A stretch of DNA of 7,163 bases from assembly GCF_004138495.1 (NCBI RefSeq), contig NZ_ML142858.1, positions 124,545 to 131,707 of the forward strand. Reading direction: 5' to 3'. Origin of the DNA: Phytoactinopolyspora endophytica. Its GTDB lineage: Bacteria > Actinomycetota > Actinomycetes > Jiangellales > Jiangellaceae. The translations under genes were made by a program, and so were the position numbers. Under the pieces are notes generated by a model, which was given only the letters and a program-made list of their open reading frames with translations, was not told where the DNA came from and made no database searches. Below, piece after piece: positions 5,999 through 7,163 of this stretch (its first letter is position 1; every line of letters begins with the position of its first letter).

Positions 5999-6271
5999 AT
6001 GGCGATCCCATACGTTCAGGAATGCAACGAGGCCATGAGCCAGGTCTACACGGCCGCCGGGAACATCCGAGACGCGATCGACGCGATCATGGAATTCGCC
6101 AACGAAGACACCTGGCAAGGCGGAAAGGCCGACGACTGGATGACCGACCTGGAGGGGTTCGTGGGCGACGCGCGGACCAGTCTGGGCGACCCGCTGGACG
6201 ACGCCGTCCAGGAATGCCGTGACAACGCGCAGGAGTGGCAGGCGGAGAGCGCCTCGGCGGGTGGCGGCTGA
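5999..6271 (+). CDS. WXG100 family (ESAT-6-like) protein with a symmetric cysteine pair
   Basis: A 90-residue protein with the family's usual length and layout: a first helix (about 4-35), a turn with W39-Q40-G41, a second helix (about 43-82) and a short flexible SASAGGG tail. Such proteins form helical-hairpin dimers exported by type VII (ESX) systems. The Shine-Dalgarno AGGAG (5986-5990) overlaps the TAG stop of the upstream gene, with 8 nt to the ATG, so translation of the two is likely coupled. The upstream protein also has a WXG-type N-terminus, suggesting a cognate pair. Cys9 and Cys73 lie equally far from the turn, near the open end of the hairpin, where a disulfide could join the helices. 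No YxxxD/E motif is seen. No secretion machinery is in the window. Confidence 0.9.
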   Translation: MAIPYVQECNEAMSQVYTAAGNIRDAIDAIMEFANEDTWQGGKADDWMTDLEGFVGDARTSLGDPLDDAVQECRDNAQEWQAESASAGGG

Positions 6272-6275
6272 CGGC

Positions 6276-6292
6276 GCCGGGCATCGGCCGGC
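6276..6292. terminator. Short hairpin in the convergent gap
   Basis: GCCGG (6276-6280) pairs with CCGGC (6288-6292) around a 7-nt loop. It fills most of the 22-bp space between the convergent stop codons of the WXG100 gene (6271) and the minus-strand propeller gene (6294), where a terminator for both would be expected. The stem is short and there is no T-run, so the call rests mainly on position. Confidence 0.3.
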
Positions 6293-6293
6293 A

Positions 6294-7163
6294 TCACCCC
6301 GTGGTGTCAGGCAGCGGCAACTGGAGCACGGCGTTGCACCGGTAGTCGGCGATCATGATCCGTTCCTCCCAGACGGCGACGGACACCGGCTGAGCCAGGT
6401 GACTGGACTGCGCGTCGACGTCGCCGTCTTCACAGTCCGTGCTCGCCTCCGACGCCGGCTTGTGACCGGTGGCGAGGACGGTGACGGCCGTGGGCGTGAT
6501 GTGCAGGACCGATCCGGAGTCGTTGCGGGTGGAGGTGGGCAGCCCCGCGGTGGCGACGACGAGGCCGTCGGCGCCGTCGCTGACCGCTGCCGTGACGGTC
6601 TGGCCCTCGGCGTCTTCTGGCATTCTCCAGGTGTGTCGCTGCACGACGTCGAGCGACTCGTCGAGTTCGACGAGCTCGGTCTCGGTCAGTGCCAGGACAC
6701 CGGTGGCGGTCTGAGCACTGGCGATGACGCCGTCGACCGGAGACTCCACTCGTTCGGGTTCGCCCAGGACGCCGTTCACGTCGTTCTCGCCGGCCAGCCT
6801 CCACCATGTCCGGTCCCACTGCACGAACAAGCCGTCGGGCAGGTCGAGGAACGCCGCCGCCCAGTCGTCGCTGGCCGGCCCGGTGAGCGAACTGACCTCT
6901 TCCAGGACTCCGTCGGTCAGGCTCAGGGCGCCGATTCGCGCCTCATCGCCCGACTCCGTGAGTACGAGCACATCGTCGTCGCGGGCGAGCGCCGCCACGG
7001 GACGTCCGTCCAGGAGCGTGTTGGTCTCGGTCTCGCTCTGCAAGCTCTCTGCGACGCCTTCGGGAGTGAGGACGAACGCATTCGGGAAACTCTCCTGCAG
7101 GCCGACGAGGTTGCCGTCCCCGTCGACGAGGACATAGCCGGGACGGTTCAGACGAGTGCCGGG
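6294..7163 (-). CDS. C-terminal part of a beta-propeller/NHL-like, probably extracytoplasmic protein (5' end beyond window)
   Basis: The last 289 codons of a minus-strand gene are present; the frame stays open to the right edge, so the true start is outside. A TTG at 7043 could be mistaken for a start, but the same frame continues upstream with the same repeat character (PGYVLVDGDGNLVGLQE). The sequence is a chain of short beta-strand repeats with alternating acidic loops, such as DDVLVLTESGDEARI, GVLALTETELVEL, GLVVATAGLPTST and finally QPVSVAVWEERIMIADYRCNAVLQL, which resembles an NHL repeat. Cys244 and Cys276 of the visible part may form a disulfide, which would fit an exported protein. 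It converges on the WXG pair with only 22 bp between stops. I do not recognise a specific family or function; the propeller call is by pattern. Confidence 0.75.
   Translation of the reverse strand, partial: PGTRLNRPGYVLVDGDGNLVGLQESFPNAFVLTPEGVAESLQSETETNTLLDGRPVAALARDDDVLVLTESGDEARIGALSLTDGVLEEVSSLTGPASDDWAAAFLDLPDGLFVQWDRTWWRLAGENDVNGVLGEPERVESPVDGVIASAQTATGVLALTETELVELDESLDVVQRHTWRMPEDAEGQTVTAAVSDGADGLVVATAGLPTSTRNDSGSVLHITPTAVTVLATGHKPASEASTDCEDGDVDAQSSHLAQPVSVAVWEERIMIADYRCNAVLQLPLPDTTG

Noticed and set aside
6724..7137. 137-codon Ser-rich open frame on the plus strand
   Set aside because: It is antisense to the propeller-like gene, whose frame stays open to the window edge with consistent beta-repeat character.

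Overview
The window looks like chromosomal DNA of a high-GC actinobacterium. Codon third positions are almost all G or C, lipoprotein signal peptides are typical of the group, and there is a WXG100 (type VII secretion) gene pair. Several proteins are very rich in Asp and Glu (runs such as DDDEEEDDED), which hints at a salt-tolerant actinomycete. That last point is inference and I cannot name the genus.

Layout: (1) Positions 1-519, minus strand: the N-terminal 173 codons of a lipoprotein substrate-binding protein of a sugar ABC transporter, AglE-like. Its upstream region is readable: -35 and -10 boxes, a LacI-type palindrome over the expected transcription start, a hairpin in the leader and a strong ribosome binding site. 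(2) Positions 520-880: no gene; this promoter region, then a 36-bp degenerate tandem repeat (three units) containing a hairpin. (3) Positions 881-2161, minus strand: an uncharacterised single-pass membrane protein with a possible TPM/Rv1476-like N-terminal domain, a coiled-coil middle, a Cys-containing conserved block and a Gly-rich tail with three DFGGGF repeats. (4) Positions 2162-2339: divergent intergenic region with a 15-bp inverted repeat. (5) Positions 2340-3830, plus strand: a lipoprotein of the arylsulfotransferase (ASST) beta-propeller family that appears to keep the whole active-site set. (6) Positions 3939-5987 and 5999-6271, plus strand: a tightly coupled pair, a 682-aa protein with a WXG-type N-terminus (DUF6571-like) and a 90-aa WXG100 protein. 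(7) Positions 6294-7163, minus strand and convergent: the C-terminal 289 codons of a beta-propeller/NHL-like, probably extracytoplasmic protein.

Most of the encoded proteins act at or outside the membrane: two lipoproteins, one membrane protein, a putative type VII secreted pair and a probable secreted propeller. Only the WXG pair is clearly an operon (11-bp gap, Shine-Dalgarno overlapping the upstream stop). No secretion machinery (EccC and similar), mobile element, RNA gene or CRISPR array is visible. The points most worth a second look are the symmetric cysteine pair in the WXG100 protein, the apparently intact ASST active site, the divergent inverted repeat and the LacI-type control of the sugar transporter.
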